From NCBI RefSeq assembly GCF_907165205.1, contig NC_058189.1, positions 39,706,270 to 39,770,269 of the forward strand: 64,000 nt of DNA, in the 5' to 3' direction. The position numbers and the translations under genes were made by a program. The notes beneath the pieces are model-generated. The model had not been told where the DNA came from. It saw nothing but the letters and a program-made list of their open reading frames with translations, and ran no database searches. The stretch comes from Coccinella septempunctata (lineage: Eukaryota; Arthropoda; Insecta; Coleoptera; Coccinellidae). Each line of letters opens with the position of its first letter. Positions within the stretch are counted from its first letter, which is position 1. This document shows, one piece after another, positions 23,769 through 34,475 of this stretch.

Positions 23769-25216
23769 TACATCAACACTCACCTGAAAGAATAAACTGC
23801 CATAACCCAGTCAACCAGAAATGTAACAGTATGTCGCAGGTAGTACCCAAAAATATCGCATTGAAGCGCTTCTTGGATGTACTTAAGATTTCACATTGTG
23901 GACATTAACGTCCGCATATTGTTAAGTTTGCGAATTCCTCAACTTTACATCCCTAGTGGTTGCATGAAACATCATATCGAGATGTTCCGATGAAGTGAAC
24001 ATAGCTACTACTATGCGACTTCTCTCTGTTCATATTTTTGAAATATTGAATCTGTGATATTTTTAGAACATGAAATGATGTGTTGTGAATAAATTTCGAT
24101 GAACTCTACCCAGCGACTTCTATAAGAAAAACTTTTAGTAACTGTCTGAAATGTTCTATTTATCAACACGTGGTCTCGAGGTTAACTTATAACCTAAATC
24201 CCGCTATGCAAAACGTGGTGTGACTATTCGTGTTTCGTGCTGTGACTGCGTTGTGTTGAGAGAATAAACAAACAAAATCTTTATGAATGAATTTTGAGAA
24301 TAATTTTTTTAACCGAGCTGTTCATCTATTATTAAATTTCGTTTTAGTTAAGTGTAACTTGACGTTGATTGATTAATTAATGTGCAGTAAAAGATGAGTA
24401 GTTATATAACCTATTGAAATAATGACTATATCATCATCACTTCTTGGCCCTCTTATCCTCTCCATTTTTGCACCTTTGTAACGTTCAACTTTCAAAATAC
24501 GTTATATGAATTTAGGTGATTATTAAGTCATAAGTAACATTCACAACCTTCAAAATCAAACTTGGAATTGATTTGAATCATCGATAGAACTTCAAATTAT
24601 TATTTTAGATACTGTGCTGAAAAAAATCACCTTTTACTGTTGTTAGATTTTTCATGACACTCAATTTATAACTATCAATACAACTCTGATTTTTTCTTCT
24701 TCAGCTGGACCATGCCGTTCCTGAAGTGGAATGAAGATTTATAACAAGATATACGTTCTTTATTTTATATATTTGGATTTGTATGAAACATATTAATCTT
24801 GAATTAAAAGATATCAGTAATTCATAAAGTTGTTCAATTTCCCTTTTGAGGATGAGAGCAGAATGCGAAATATATGTAGGTAAGAGTAAACACAGGGTAA
24901 AAATGAGGCGTTCAGAGCTGAAGAGGCCCAAGCTCTGAAATTGAGTTTACGAGTATATAAAATTTTGATTCATTTTTAGGCAGTTCTTACTGTTAATTCA
25001 ATTTCAGAAAAATTGTAGCTTGGGTCACTTTTGCTCGGAACGCCTCAAATATACAGTCCCTGGACAATTTATTAGACGCACTAAGGATTTTTATCGATTT
25101 TTATGTTTACTTGTAATACCCAAGAAAAAAGCAAAACATTTGAATTTAATATTTCCAGACTGTCACTTTCATCAAGGAATTTCATTATACTATTTCGTTT
25201 ATCATTTATTTTTTAA

Positions 25217-25429
25217 GTGCTGCATTACAATGTTGATGTATTGGTATCGGAGTATGAATCAATACATATCTTTTCTACTCGCTGCAAGTTCGGGCGTGAT
25301 TACGATCACCCACGTATGAACTCATCATCCACAAATGCACCAAAACGTACAATCTTACAATTGATAGTATACCGCGAAGAATTAAAGCTCTCATGCACAG
25401 CGGCAAAAGGTGGCTTAACAAAATATTAG
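25217..25429 (+). pseudogene. Tc1 transposase C-terminal remnant
   Basis: The frame ends in AAKGGLTKY and a stop, matching the AKGG.TKY terminus of Tc1-family transposases. In another frame just upstream, about 25360-25420, DSIPRRIKALMHS matches the preceding conserved DSMPRR motif, so a frameshift lies between them. Nothing upstream of this tail survives. Confidence 0.7.
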
Positions 25430-25545
25430 AATTTCATTTCCGACTACATATGTCGATACATTAATGAATCAATATTTTTTTTATTGAATATAACGTATTA
25501 TTTGTGAAAACCATTGAAAGAAGAAGTATTTTGAACATATATTTA

Positions 25546-26752
25546 CCCTAATAGCACACAACGTCCATGGGACGTACAATTCATGTCCATTTAACGTCGG
25601 AACGTCCATGGACTTGATTTGTATGTCCTTTGGACGTCCGTTTTCGGACAGTTTTAGGACGTCCAAGATGAATATCCATGGTTAGTCCAATTTATGTACA
25701 ATGTCCGTATCGGATATCCACTGGATGACCGTGATGGATATAATACGGACTATATGACATATGTCCGTATCATATAGTTCCAAAATAGTCCCTGACCGAC
25801 TCAATACAGGCAATGTCACGGACACCTATCCATTAGGTGTCCGTGATGAACATAGTACGGACCATATAACTTATACATATATATTACATGGTCATATTAT
25901 ACATGTATATATTATATGGTCCGTATAACGTCCATCACGGACACCTAGTGGATATCCGGTAGGGACATCTTTTGAATGTCCATACCGGATATTCACTAGG
26001 AGTCCGTAATATGGACCAAATAATACATACATGTATATCAATGAACACCAAAATTTAATATTATTTTTCACTAAACTCCATTTTTCCGCTTTGTATTAGT
26101 AATATTGTAATAATAATTGTAATAGTATATGAATATTATATTATGTATGACGTTATGATGAACGAAGACTAAATACTTGAGTAATTACTATTATAAAATA
26201 ATCTATGTTTGAGTTTTAAGACTTTAGTTTTTATTATATGGTATTTCTGTATTAATCGACTACTATTCCATAAATCAGTTAACAATATAATGAATATGTT
26301 CCTACAAGTAGGTGTATCGTACAGTCTCGGTAGCTAGGACGGTTGCAGCGAAGACTCAGTAATGCGATGTCCCCACGTACTCGCGAGTTCGAATCCGGGC
26401 CAAGTGTAAAAACTTTCTAGTAAGTATGGATGGAAATGAGAACAACACAGAAAATACCATCTGCGTCTGAGTGTAAGACATTGGGTTCTAGGACATTAAA
26501 ATTCTAATAGATAGGATAGCCAACGTCGTGGTAAATTTTTGTACCGTTGAGATAGCTAATGATGATCCCAACGGGATATCCATTGGACGTCCGCGATGGA
26601 CGTCCGAATTCGGTTCAAAGTTGTGACATTTGTACGTCCCTCGGATGTCCATAGAACGTCCATTGTACCAGAAATGGACGTCTCATGGATGTCCGTAATG
26701 TCCGAAGAGGACGTCCTATGGATGTCCATAGGACTACTTTGTGCTATTAGGG
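25546..26752. mobile_element. 1.2 kb TIR element with CCCTAATAGCACA ends
   Basis: CCCTAATAGCACA at the left is mirrored by TGTGCTATTAGGG at the right. TA on both sides is a possible 2 bp duplication. Both subterminal regions (25560-25680 and 26575-26735) are packed with GGACGTCC and GTCCATGGAC-type words in alternating orientation, and 25700-26030 has more GTCCGT/ACGGAC pairs. Such arrays commonly serve as transposase-binding sites. No coding frame recognised. It is inserted in the Tc1 element and contains a SINE. Confidence 0.85.
26325..26530 (+). repeat. tRNA-derived SINE candidate
   Basis: GAGTTCGAATCC at 26385-26396 is a near-perfect Pol III B box, with an A-box-like TAGCTAGGACGG at 26331-26342 about 43 bp upstream. 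The sequence between does not fold as a functional tRNA and the body continues for over 100 bp, so a tRNA-derived SINE fits better than a tRNA gene. The 3' end is estimated. Confidence 0.55.
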
Positions 26753-28739
26753 TAGGTATATTCAATAAAATAATTCAATATTCAAACACCAACTTTGAAG
26801 CGTTTATACTTGCGATTTTGCATCGAATCACTGGTGCGTCTAATAATTTGGCCAGGGACTGTAGAGTGCAAATTGATTGCCACGATGGTAATTATCAAAT
26901 TGAACATGAATATAACTTCAATAGAGGATACACTCTGGTAGTTTATTCTGTTAAAATAATCGTTCCAAAAACCTCCAAAATGAGAAGTCGCAATGTTGCT
27001 GTCTATGGTGCTTTTTTTACACCTACTATGTGATGTACTGGGTAATTACCCGCGATATGCGATGTTGCGGACATTGAGCACTCTCCAGTAAGTACTGGTG
27101 GCCTTTTTTTAAATCAACATTGTGAAGTCGCATTTCCACAGTGGTAATTCCCAACAACTTCCCTGTGACTGAAACTGGTTGACTGGGTGTTGATTTAAAA
27201 AAAGGCCACCAGTACTTACTGGAGAGTGCTTAATGTCGGCAACATCGCATATCGCGGGTAATTACCCAGTACATCACATAGTAGGGATAAAAAAAAGCAC
27301 CATAGACAGCAACATTGCGACTTCTCATTTTGGAGGTTTTTGGAACGATTATTTTGACAGAATAAATTACCAAAGTGTATCCTCCACTGAAGTTATATTC
27401 ATGTTCAATTTGATAATTACCATCTTGGCAATCAATTTGCACTCTATATTCGAAGCGTTCCGAGCAAAAGTGACATAAGCTACAATTTTTCTGAAATTGA
27501 ATTAACAGTTAGAACTGCCTAAAAATGAATCAAAATTTTATATACTCGTAAACTCAATTTCAGAAAAATTGTAGCTTGGGACTCTTCAGCTCTGAACGCC
27601 TCATTTTTACCCTGTGTTTACTCTTACCTACATATATTTCGCATTCTGCTCTCATCCTCAAAAGGAAAATTGAACAACTATATGAATTACTGATATCTTT
27701 TTATTCAAGATTAATATGTTTCATACAAATCCAAATATATAAAATAAAGAACGTATATCTTGTTATAAATCTTCATTCCACTTCAGGAACGGCATGGTCC
27801 AGCTGAAGAAGAAAAAATCAGAGCTGTATTGATAGTAATAAAAATTGAGTGTCATGAAAAACAACAGTAAAAGGTGATTGTTTCCAGCACAGTATCTAAA
27901 ATAATAATTTGAAGTTCTATCGATGATTCAAATCAATTACAAGTTTGATTTTGAAGGTTGTGAATGTTACTTATGACTTAATAATCACCTAAATTCATAT
28001 AACGTATTTTGAAAGTTGAACGTTACAAAGGTGCAAAAATGGGGAGGCTAAGAGGGCCAAGAAGTGATCATGATATAGTCATTATTTCGATAGGTTATAT
28101 AACTACTCACATTTTACTGCACATTAATTAATCAATCAACGTCAAGTTACACTTAACTAAAACGAAAATTAATAATAGATGAACAGCTCGGTTAAAAAAA
28201 TTATTCTCAAAATTCATTCATAAAGATTTTGTTTGTTCATTCTCTCAACTCAACGCAGTCACAGCACGAAACACAAATAGTCACACCACGTTTTGCATAG
28301 CGGGATTTAGGTTATGGGTTAACCTCGAGACCACGTGTTGATGAATAGAACATTTCAGACAGTTACTGAAAGTCTTTCTTAGAGAAGTCGCTGAGTAGAA
28401 TTCATCGACATTTATTCACAACACATCATTTTATGTTCTAAAAATATCACAGATTCATAATTTCAAAAATATCAACAGAGAGAAGTCGCATAGGAGTAGC
28501 TATGTTCACTTCATCGGAACATCTCGATATGATGTTACATGCAACCACTAGGGATCTAAAGTTGAGGTATTCGCAAACTTAACAATATGCGGACGTTAAT
28601 GTCCACAATGTGAAATCTTAAGTACATCCAAGAAGCGCTTCAATGCGATATTTTTGGGTACTACCTGCGACATACTGTTACATTTCTGGTTGACTGGGTT
28701 ATGGCAGTTTATTCTTTCAGGTGAGTGTTGATGTATGAA

Positions 28740-29630
28740 AGTTGTGTCATTTATTTTAGAATTATTCAGATATTTCTAAACTTTGTGTAATGAATACTAT
28801 ATTTCCCTTTAAGAATCCTTTAACAATACTGTACTTATAAACTTTGAGGTCATGTAGTACTGCAAGTACCTGATTCGGTTTGTTGAAAGATATACAACAT
28901 TTATACCTATGATGGCATGGTCAAAGTGTTCTTAGGATAGCAGAGGATGCCATCATATTCTTTGTTTTTGACAAGAAGAAAGAGTCAACTTTAGGAAGAG
29001 AAAGATATGGAGGCAGTGCTAAATGCTGTGAAACAAAATGTGATTTCCCGAATCAGGTGGAAACCGAACTGGTTGAAGACCAATTTTAATCAATTTTATT
29101 TTATTTTCAGTTAGGTATATGCCATCATAGGCATATGCGCTTATGATGGCACCCAAGACCAAATTTTTGAAAATGATTTCATTCATTTTCTTTCAGAGTA
29201 ATTCGGAAAATATGCGAAAAAATTTATACTACATGTGTGTAACACTAAATATGTATATTCGATTATCAAAAAAAAAATTTTTCACTGAGATATTTTGATT
29301 ATTCGTTGAGGATGCCAACATGGACACATTTTCCGTTATACTAACAAATTTATTGAAACAATATGAGGACACTCACTTGCGAGAGCACCTGCTAAAAAGC
29401 GAAAACTAGATCTTGTCAATGATTCTTCGCGAGGAAAGGATCGGATTTTATAACCGTTTCTACATTCTGATGACGCCAAATATAATAATTTATCTGACCC
29501 CTGCTAGAGACTTGCCTCAAAATAATCCTAGGCGGTTTTTCCTTTACACGACATACTGATTCCGATTCTGGCCTCTAACAAAATACGTTTTTGTTCTGAG
29601 AATTTGCTCAAATGGTAGATTAATGCAGTC
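28740..29630. other. No gene; four TATGATGGCA words
   Basis: TATGATGGCA or its inverse occurs at 28908-28917, 28948-28957, 29120-29129 and 29142-29151, the last two as an inverted pair. No coding frame recognised. Confidence 0.5.
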
Positions 29631-30221
29631 TGTACAGGGTGGGCAAAATTCGTTGCCTACTGAGGCGATCTCGAGAACTATAGCAGCTAGAAGAAAACGG
29701 ACGGCACATTCTCTAGCTCTTTTTTCTTGACTAATCCAAAACTGAAAACAGTTTCATAGATTTTGAGTTATGAACGAAAATTGGGAAATTGTCATTTTCA
29801 ATGAAGCTGAATATCTCGCTTATTTGAACTCGTATTCGAGATCCGTTGTTACAGTACAGGCACTTTTTTATGAGGAATTCGTATATGATATCAATAAACT
29901 TTTTGATCCAGTCATTTTCGAGATACGACAGGAATTTCCCATTTTTCAAATGTAAACTATAGTTGAAAGTTCTTTCATCTTGCTGAAATTTTTTTGCTGA
30001 TTTCAAAAATGTATCATATGCCGCTATTCACATGAATATAACGTAAGAAAAAAGAATTCAATACTTTTCCTGTTTTTCAACCTTCTGCGATAGGAATCAC
30101 CGACTGACGAATAATTATTTTTTTTTATATATCGATATCGAGATCGATATCCTTTTAAAGAGAGTAAAAGACTTTCGTCTGATTATAAAAGAAGAAAATT
30201 TATTCAATTATCGTTTTTCTA

Positions 30222-31543
30222 CACTGCGCAAAAAAATTAACGCACATTCTGAAAATCTCAATTTTAATGAAAGTTAACTCTACATTGACTTTATAACTTA
30301 TTTTTTATGTTTTCTCAGGAAGGTTTTGAACGAAACAAGACACATTAAATGGAAGAAAAAATTCAGGATTTCACCAAATCTTATGTGAAAGAAGAGAAAT
30401 GAACAATTTTCAAAATACTGAAATGCTGATAAGTGATTTAATACTTGGTATTTCCACCCCTTGCGTTAATTACAGCTCGGCAACGACAGTTCATACTCAA
30501 AATGAGTGATCTTAAAATGTTCTGATCTAATCCTTTGCAGATTTCTCCGAGTTGGATTCCTAAGTCATTAAGAGTAGCTGGATGATTTTCTGAACTTCTC
30601 AGCCTTCTATTGAGGTTGTCCCAAACGTGCTCAATCGGATTGAGATCTGGACTTCTTGCTGGCCATTCCATTCGAGAGATTTCAACCTCTTCAAGGTACT
30701 CCTGAACGATGCGCGCACGATGGGGTCTGGCATTATCGTCCATAAAAATGAAATTTTTACCATTGTATGAGGCAAATGGCACTACATGCTCTTCAAGAAT
30801 GTTCCTTATATACTTATCAGCATTCATAGCTCCATTATCAACGACCACTAGGTCTGTGCGAGCAGTCAAAGATATTCCATCCCATACCATAAAATCGATC
30901 CTCCCCCGAAACCAGTAGTATTCAGGAAATTGCACTGAGCATATCTTTCATGCGGACGTCTGTATACAAGGGAACGTCGATCACAATGGTAGAGGCAGAA
31001 TCTAGACTCATCTGTGAAGAGAACTCTTTCCCAATCGGCCTTTTTCCAATGGATATGCTGTCTCGCAAAATCCAAACGCGCCCTTCGATGGGCTGGGGTA
31101 AGAGCTGGGTCTCTTGCCGCGACACAAGGCCTTAAATCATATTCTCTGAGGCGATTTCTTATTGTCTGAGTGCTAATTTGCACCTCATGAGTTTGCTCAA
31201 GCTGAATTTGAAGGAGGCGAGCGGTTGCAAACCGTTGTCTCAACGAAGAAACTCTCAAGTAACGTTCTTCAAAGGCAGTTGTTACCCGTGGTCTACCCTT
31301 TCACCCTGATCTCTAGAATTTATCGCGAACAACTGATTTCAGAATGGAGCCAATACATTCAAAATCTGATAATATCATCTTTTTTCATTCCTGCTTGGAA
31401 AAACCTTTGTATTGAAGAAAACCGTTGAAAGTGGATAACATATGCATGCATAATTCTGATAAAAATAAATATCATTGAGAACATCGTCAGTTGTAGAATA
31501 AATTTGAGATTCCCATAATGTGCGTTAATTTTTTTGCGCAGTG
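30222..31543 (-). mobile_element. Nearly complete Tc1-like element, 1322 bp, TSD TA
   Basis: CACTGCGCAAAAAAATTAAC plus GCACATT forms a 27 bp TIR at both ends. TA flanks both sides (30220-30221 and 31544-31545). Length and content fit a canonical Tc1 element with one transposase gene, on the minus strand. Confidence 0.95.
30438..31320 (-). pseudogene. Tc1 transposase, DD34E, one clear frameshift
   Basis: This gene cuts and pastes the surrounding Tc1 element. Reading on the minus strand, GRPRVTTAFEERYL (about 31300) leads into RNRLREYDLRPCVAA, then the first catalytic Asp in LFTDESRF. The second is in FMDDNARPHRA and the Glu in SPDLNPIEHVWD. There are 34 residues between the second Asp and the Glu, which is DD34E as in Tc1. 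The protein ends VINARGGNTKY, the family's usual terminus. The two frames (31258 downward and 30935 downward) meet at a C5 run at 30902-30906, so one base gain or loss breaks it. The N-terminal first helix-turn-helix, upstream of 31320, is also decayed. Confidence 0.92.
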
Positions 31544-31784
31544 TATTAATGAAAGAAACTTAAAGAGTCAGTGATATAAATTAAATACGATAGTTAATTA
31601 TAATTTTTACAAAAGTAAAAGATGATGCAAAATGGGTACTTCTGTCAACGGTAGTGTTCGAATTGTGAACCATCGTAAGATAAGCATGCCAAACATTACG
31701 AGAACAAACGATGTAACAACGGATTTCGAATACGAGTTCAAATAAGCGAGTTATTCAGCTTCATTGAAAATGACATGAAAATGA

Positions 31785-31860
31785 AATGAAGTAGTTATTT
31801 TCCTATCAAGTGCGGAAAGTGATACTTGGGCAAGGCACTACGCTAAGGACAAGTTACTTA
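31785..31860. repeat. GC-palindrome family, copy 2 (fragment)
   Basis: TAGTTATTTT, then ATCAAGTGCGGAAAGTGATA and CTTG, nearly repeats 47159-47200. It is a fragment of the family that forms the island at 47160-47640. Confidence 0.65.
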
Positions 31861-31937
31861 TTGGTGACTTCAGTAACAAATTGTTGAATGGTCTCGTATT
31901 CAACGTGATTTGATGTTCCTTATTTCCTATAGAATAT

Positions 31938-32110
31938 ACAGGGTGTTTCCTAATTAAATGTCAATATTTATGGGGGTGATTTTTTGGTCCATTTTATGGA
32001 CATATGAACTTATGCCCTAAACGTCTTACCTTTTGAGATAGGGGGTGTTGAAGCAGAAGTATCCACCTTCAAAACATAACTCTATCAGTGATATGAAAGT
32101 AGATTTGTCT
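31938..32110 (+). mobile_element. Mariner-type terminus fragment
   Basis: TATACAGGGTGTTTCCTAAT begins a segment that looks like the left end of a mariner-type element (TA followed by CAGGGTG). No inverse partner or transposase follows. Confidence 0.35.
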
Positions 32111-32551
32111 AGATTAGTAAAATTATTGACGTAGTGCCATCTCTAAACAAAGAGCAGACTCCAACAACATCACGCATAGGGATAAAACTCCTCTCATTTC
32201 ACATACACACAGGGAAGGACACAAGTTCCATTTCGAGGGAACAACAGTACTCGACCATGAAAACAACAGTTACCGTAGAAACATAAGCGAAATGATTCAC
32301 ATAACACTTAACAAAACGGTGAATTATAGAGAAGATGTCAGTGGACTCAGTACCATTTATAATAGTCTATTAATACCTTTGAGAAAACGATTAAGATTCT
32401 TCTTTTCCTACCAATTTCAATGATTCTATTTCGAAAATAATGCTCTATGATTCTAATATCTAACGTAGATTATTCTGTTTTCCTACACATTATTGACTTG
32501 TTTTAAAGAAAATTTTAAGAAAATTTCCACTGGAGTTCAAAATCGCTTTTA

Positions 32552-32609
32552 ATGAAACCACAGCCCTCTTAACACTTAACTCTGTGTTTAAGAGGGCTGT
32601 GATGAAACC
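32552..32609. mobile_element. 42 bp palindrome flanked by 8 bp direct repeats
   Basis: ATGAAACC occurs at 32552-32559 and 32602-32609. Between them is a 42 bp near-perfect palindrome: ACAGCCCTCTTAA, then a short loop, then TTAAGAGGGCTGT. An 8 bp duplication is the size made by hAT transposases, so this may be an extremely reduced hAT-like insertion. Family unproven. Confidence 0.6.
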
Positions 32610-32734
32610 TTGTGTGCAGTTTTTATTCTTGACTCAACTTCTTTGAGATCATTTATGTAAGTGTATCGAAGTTTTGTTTCATGTCTATTGATGTATTTTT
32701 TAAATTTTTTTAAAAAATTTTTAAAACATTTTTT

Positions 32735-32775
32735 AGCCTTGAAAAAGGTCCGATTGGCGACCGAAACGTAGGTGT
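32735..32775 (+). ncRNA. Degenerate hammerhead-like 3' motif
   Basis: CCTTGAAAAAGGTC, then GCGACCGAAACGTAGG, has the GGTC/GACC stem and GAAA (32763-32766) of the motif at 1776-1805, but CTGATGA is changed to CTTGAAA. It probably marks the end of a decayed Penelope-like element. Not expected to be catalytic. Confidence 0.3.
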
Positions 32776-33064
32776 AATGATTGAATAGGGAGTGGTGAAA
32801 TATATAATCCAAATACCTGATTATAGTTTTATTGATTTGATAACATGGATGATAATATGAATTCAAAATAAAATGTCCGTCTCGAGTTTTGTCATTAGAC
32901 GTTTAGATTTATGGATTCGCTAATAAGAATGCGTTGAAGCACAGTAGAAACAAAAATATGCTCATCCTCCGTTTCTCAATTGCTTAACGGAATGCTTTTC
33001 TGACAGTGAAAAATATATTATATCAATATATAATTTCCTCTTTTGAAATGAAGACAAACCTCTT

Positions 33065-33420
33065 TTAAGTGAAAGCGAGAAATGAGCTTTCGACATTTAT
33101 ATTTGGAGTAAAGTTGAAAAAATTTGAAAGTTCCTTTTTTACTGAATTAACTTTTGAAGAATTGTCGTGTTTAACCACTTTACAAAAATCGTCAAAATCA
33201 TAGACTCTCTTATTTCTTTTGAGGGCAAGTTCATACATAAAAGTATAACCTGGCTCAAAAAACTTGATTATTATGTTTTTTACAGCAAATTCTGAACTCT
33301 CAACTACATACAAAACAAACTGAAAAGGAACCAATTTTTATTTTGACTTGAATTATCGACCAAACTGTAATATGTCCAATATCCCGATTGGCCTAAAAAA
33401 AACAATGAATGTAAAAATAA
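33065..33420 (-). pseudogene. Transposon-type protein fragment
   Basis: Frame-corrected minus-strand reading gives a DN-x-x-x-QNKNWFLFSL stretch (about 33370-33330), then VYVVESSEFAVKNIIIKFFE and EPGYTFM, then KRVYDFDDFCKVVKH. I recall DNC..QNKN followed by FFEPGHTFM as a signature in a widespread family of unnamed insect transposon proteins, but cannot name the superfamily. One frameshift near 33335 and loss of both ends make it a fragment. Confidence 0.5.
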
Positions 33421-33549
33421 TGTCATCTTCAGATCTGACAGCAATTCCCTCACTCCTTTGTGCAATTCCAACCAAACAGAACTCTGTATGCTACGATACG
33501 TGGCGTAAAAATAATTTCCTTGAACGTGGAAACATGATGTATTAAATGA

Positions 33550-34330
33550 TCTCGCTCAGTACAAAATGATAGCTTAAATTATCCTCACTGACTCCTGACT
33601 GCATTTAAAAAGTTAAAACGCACTATTTTTCTCAGTACATGTGAGATCGAACAATTAATGTTAGTCAACATGGCTTTTTATTCAGTTAAGGTAAAACATT
33701 TAGGCATAGAAAAAGAAACTTGAGGAGGATATATGACAATTTCATTTTGTACATATATAGTGTAATATATGCTTACGACTACTATGAGCCAAAAAAGTCA
33801 ATTTATCAAATTTTGCAGATATTTGTTCAATTATCATATTGAACATTTTGAAGAGCGCGCCCAAAATATATATACTTTAGAATGGAAACACCCTTTCCTA
33901 ACGCAACGGGGGTAATATATGTGATATATGAGTGGAGAAAAAGTTTTTAGTTTTGATCTAGGTACGCATGTTTGAAAGAACAACTGTCAATATATCGAGT
34001 GTCAAAAGGCTGAATTCATTCTTCAATATTGTGTAATTGGTGTTGTAGTTAATAAAATAAAAGTTATGTATTCAATATTCATACTGATTTCTGGATACAA
34101 AAAGCCTTCTTGTTAGCAAGGCAGAATTGTCCAAGTTGGAAGAATTCTGAGCGCGTGTTGAACTCGTGACAATTAATCCACAATTTACACTGGTTTCAAT
34201 AGCCCATTATCGCACAATATAACCACAAAAATATCATTTACTTATACCAAATTTTTGTATTTTTTTCATCATATATATCATGAAGACCATATTTTTGGTA
34301 TTAGTTATAGGAACACCTACGCCTTCTCCA
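33550..34330. other. No gene recognised
   Basis: AT-rich spacer between the transposon fragment and the RTE 3' end. No TIRs or frames of note. Confidence 0.5.
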
Positions 34331-34398
34331 TGGAAGCTCTGTAACCGTAGCTAACCAAGCTAGGGAAAAATGCATGGCACGTTTTCGACCTAGAGGTC

Positions 34399-34462
34399 GA
34401 ATTTGTCCTTTACCCTCCTCTAGAAACTCTAGTTTCTAGAGAAGGAAGTAAATGACAAATTC
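34399..34462. repeat. 64 bp hairpin near the RTE 3' end
   Basis: GAATTTGTC, TTTAC and CTCTAGAAACT are mirrored by AGTTTCTAGAG, GTAAA and GACAAATTC around a 2-base loop, with a few mismatches. Just outside lies a second palindrome, CGACCTAGAGGTCG (34386-34399). It sits downstream of the RTE stop codon on the minus strand. Confidence 0.75.
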
Positions 34463-34475
34463 TCTTCCTTGTATC

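Larger units (their letters stand above)
25054..26861 (+). mobile_element. Tc1-like element, deleted, TSD TA
   Basis: The ends are CAGTCCCTGGACAATTTATT and its inverse, with TTAGACGCAC just inside, a TIR typical of Tc1-family elements. TA flanks both sides (25052-25053 and 26862-26863). The other palindrome arm shows the empty site with a single TA. Without the nested element it is about 600 bp, so most of the transposase is deleted. Confidence 0.9.
23769..28735. repeat. Giant palindrome, about 1.54 kb arms, 70 bp spacer
   Basis: The right arm 27189-28735 is the inverse of the left arm 23769-27118 once the Tc1 insertion (25054-26861) is removed, giving arms of about 1547 and 1540 bp. Outer ends are TACATCAACACTCACCTG and its inverse; inner ends are GGCC, T7, AAATCAAC and its inverse. 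Arms differ by scattered substitutions only. The inside has no recognisable protein; mirrored frames (for example 24701-24931 minus and 27576-27806 plus) are the same sequence read twice. It could be a foldback transposon or a segmental inverted duplication. Confidence 0.9.
29634..31780. mobile_element. TIR element split by a Tc1 element
   Basis: The left part starts ACAGGGTGGGCAAAATTCG at 29634. At 29790-29860 it carries AATGAAGCTGAATATCTCGC and CTCGTATTCGAGATCC, which recur inverted at 31705-31770. The Tc1 element 30222-31543 sits between. The right end beyond 31780 passes into GC-palindrome-type sequence, so the right terminus is lost. The ACAGGGTG end suggests a mariner-type element; no transposase of its own is left. 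Confidence 0.65.

Noticed and set aside
26331..26402. A functional tRNA gene
   Set aside because: The B box is good, but the acceptor and anticodon stems do not pair and the repeat body continues; a SINE fits better.
24701..27806. Two matching 76-codon frames that looked like a duplicated gene
   Set aside because: They are the same palindrome arm sequence read on opposite strands; no domain, so arm symmetry explains them.
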